This document shows, piece by piece, positions 4,943 through 5,168 of a DNA stretch of 5,168 nucleotides. A program made the translations under genes and the position numbers. Within the stretch, counting starts at the first letter, position 1. Each line of letters opens with the position of its first letter. Under the pieces are notes generated by a model that searched no databases, was not told the origin of the DNA, and saw only the letters and a list, made by a program, of their open reading frames with translations. The stretch lies in assembly GCA_937952925.1 (NCBI GenBank), contig CALFYA010000410.1, positions 1 to 5,168 on the forward strand, written 5' to 3'. This DNA is from an uncultured Moraxellaceae bacterium. GTDB taxonomy: Bacteria > Pseudomonadota > Gammaproteobacteria > Pseudomonadales > Moraxellaceae.

Positions 4943-5168
4943 ATGAAAACCGTTGTATCTCCATTGGCTGTTGCCTTACTCAGTGTGGCTTTGATCGGTT
5001 GCGGGGGCAGCTCAGGTGGATCGTCCGCACCTAGCCCTACACCGACTCCGACACCTACTCCCACGCCAACACCTACTCCCACACCAACACCTACTCCCAC
5101 GCCAACACCAACACCAACACCAACACCAACACCAACTCCTACGCCTACGCCTACGCCTACGCCTACGC
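4943..5168 (+). CDS. Pro-Thr repeat lipoprotein, N-terminal part (gene continues past the right edge)
   Basis: Seventy-five codons are visible from the ATG at 4943 and the frame is open to the window end. A ribosome-binding site GAAGGG (4926-4931) lies 11 bases upstream, slightly far. MKTVVSPLAVALLSVALIGC is a type II signal peptide ending in the lipobox LIGC, so Cys20 is the lipid attachment site; the Gly that follows favours outer-membrane sorting. Residues 21-31 are a Gly/Ser-rich stretch. From Pro32 to Thr75 there are 22 uninterrupted Pro-Thr dipeptides, still running at the edge. Such a tract forms a stiff extended spacer, often holding a C-terminal domain away from the membrane; that domain is not in view, so no function can be given. 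The threonines are possible O-glycosylation sites and the prolines possible hydroxylation sites. The gene is divergent from the prolyl hydroxylase-like gene, with 201 bases between them. Confidence 0.85.
   Translation, partial: MKTVVSPLAVALLSVALIGCGGSSGGSSAPSPTPTPTPTPTPTPTPTPTPTPTPTPTPTPTPTPTPTPTPTPTPT
5036..5167 (+). repeat. Nested tandem repeats encoding (Pro-Thr)22
   Basis: The basic unit is six bases (CCN ACN). Three blocks are visible. First, an 18-base unit, CCTACTCCCACGCCAACA, occurs three times (5054-5071, 5072-5089, 5090-5107), the middle copy differing at one base. Second, CCAACA is repeated five times from 5102 to 5131, sharing its first unit with the third 18-base copy, and followed by one CCAACT. 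Third, CCTACG is repeated five times (5138-5167) and runs off the edge. Different codons in each block show separate rounds of local duplication. As units are multiples of three, gain or loss keeps the reading frame. Confidence 0.9.

Noticed and set aside
4903..5100. Minus-strand frame encoding repeated Gly-Val dipeptides
   Set aside because: It is the antisense shadow of the Pro-Thr repeat. The 6-base periodicity keeps every frame open, and the plus-strand frame has the lipobox and promoter.

Overview
The window looks like chromosomal DNA from a Gram-negative proteobacterium with roughly balanced base composition. Three genes encode lipobox lipoproteins and one encodes a protein ending in phenylalanine like an outer-membrane barrel. 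I would guess a beta- or gammaproteobacterium (Neisseriales or Moraxellaceae type), but nothing here fixes the genus. There are no tRNA or rRNA genes, insertion sequences, CRISPR arrays or phage genes.

Layout. Bases 1-104 hold the first codons of a minus-strand gene running off the left edge, possibly a PabB-like chorismate-binding enzyme. After a 300-base non-coding stretch comes a plus-strand PAN/Apple-domain lipoprotein (406-810). Next are a very small secreted-peptide ORF (978-1103) and a putative outer-membrane beta-barrel protein (1196-2185). The frame of the small ORF stays open past its TGA and next stops at 1197-1199, overlapping the barrel start codon by four bases. Convergent to the barrel gene, with 11 bases between stop codons, is a minus-strand pair: a DUF6502-type protein (3668-2811) followed by a four-cysteine lipoprotein (2811-2197). 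The two overlap by one base (TAATG) and are almost certainly translationally coupled.

Upstream on the same strand is a 2-oxoglutarate/Fe(II) prolyl 4-hydroxylase-like enzyme (4741-3836). A 201-base AT-rich region (4742-4942) separates it from a divergent plus-strand lipoprotein gene (4943 to the right edge). The visible mature part of that protein, after a short Gly/Ser stretch, is 22 uninterrupted Pro-Thr dipeptides, still continuing at the edge.

The most interesting point is this last pair. A prolyl 4-hydroxylase-like enzyme sits divergently next to a gene for a long Pro-Thr tract, the kind of extended proline-rich sequence that eukaryotic prolyl 4-hydroxylases modify. That the lipoprotein is the substrate is inference. 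The second point is the in-frame TGA in the small ORF before the barrel gene, which could be a decayed or recoded 73-residue secreted protein. The rest is mostly cell-envelope genes of unknown function.
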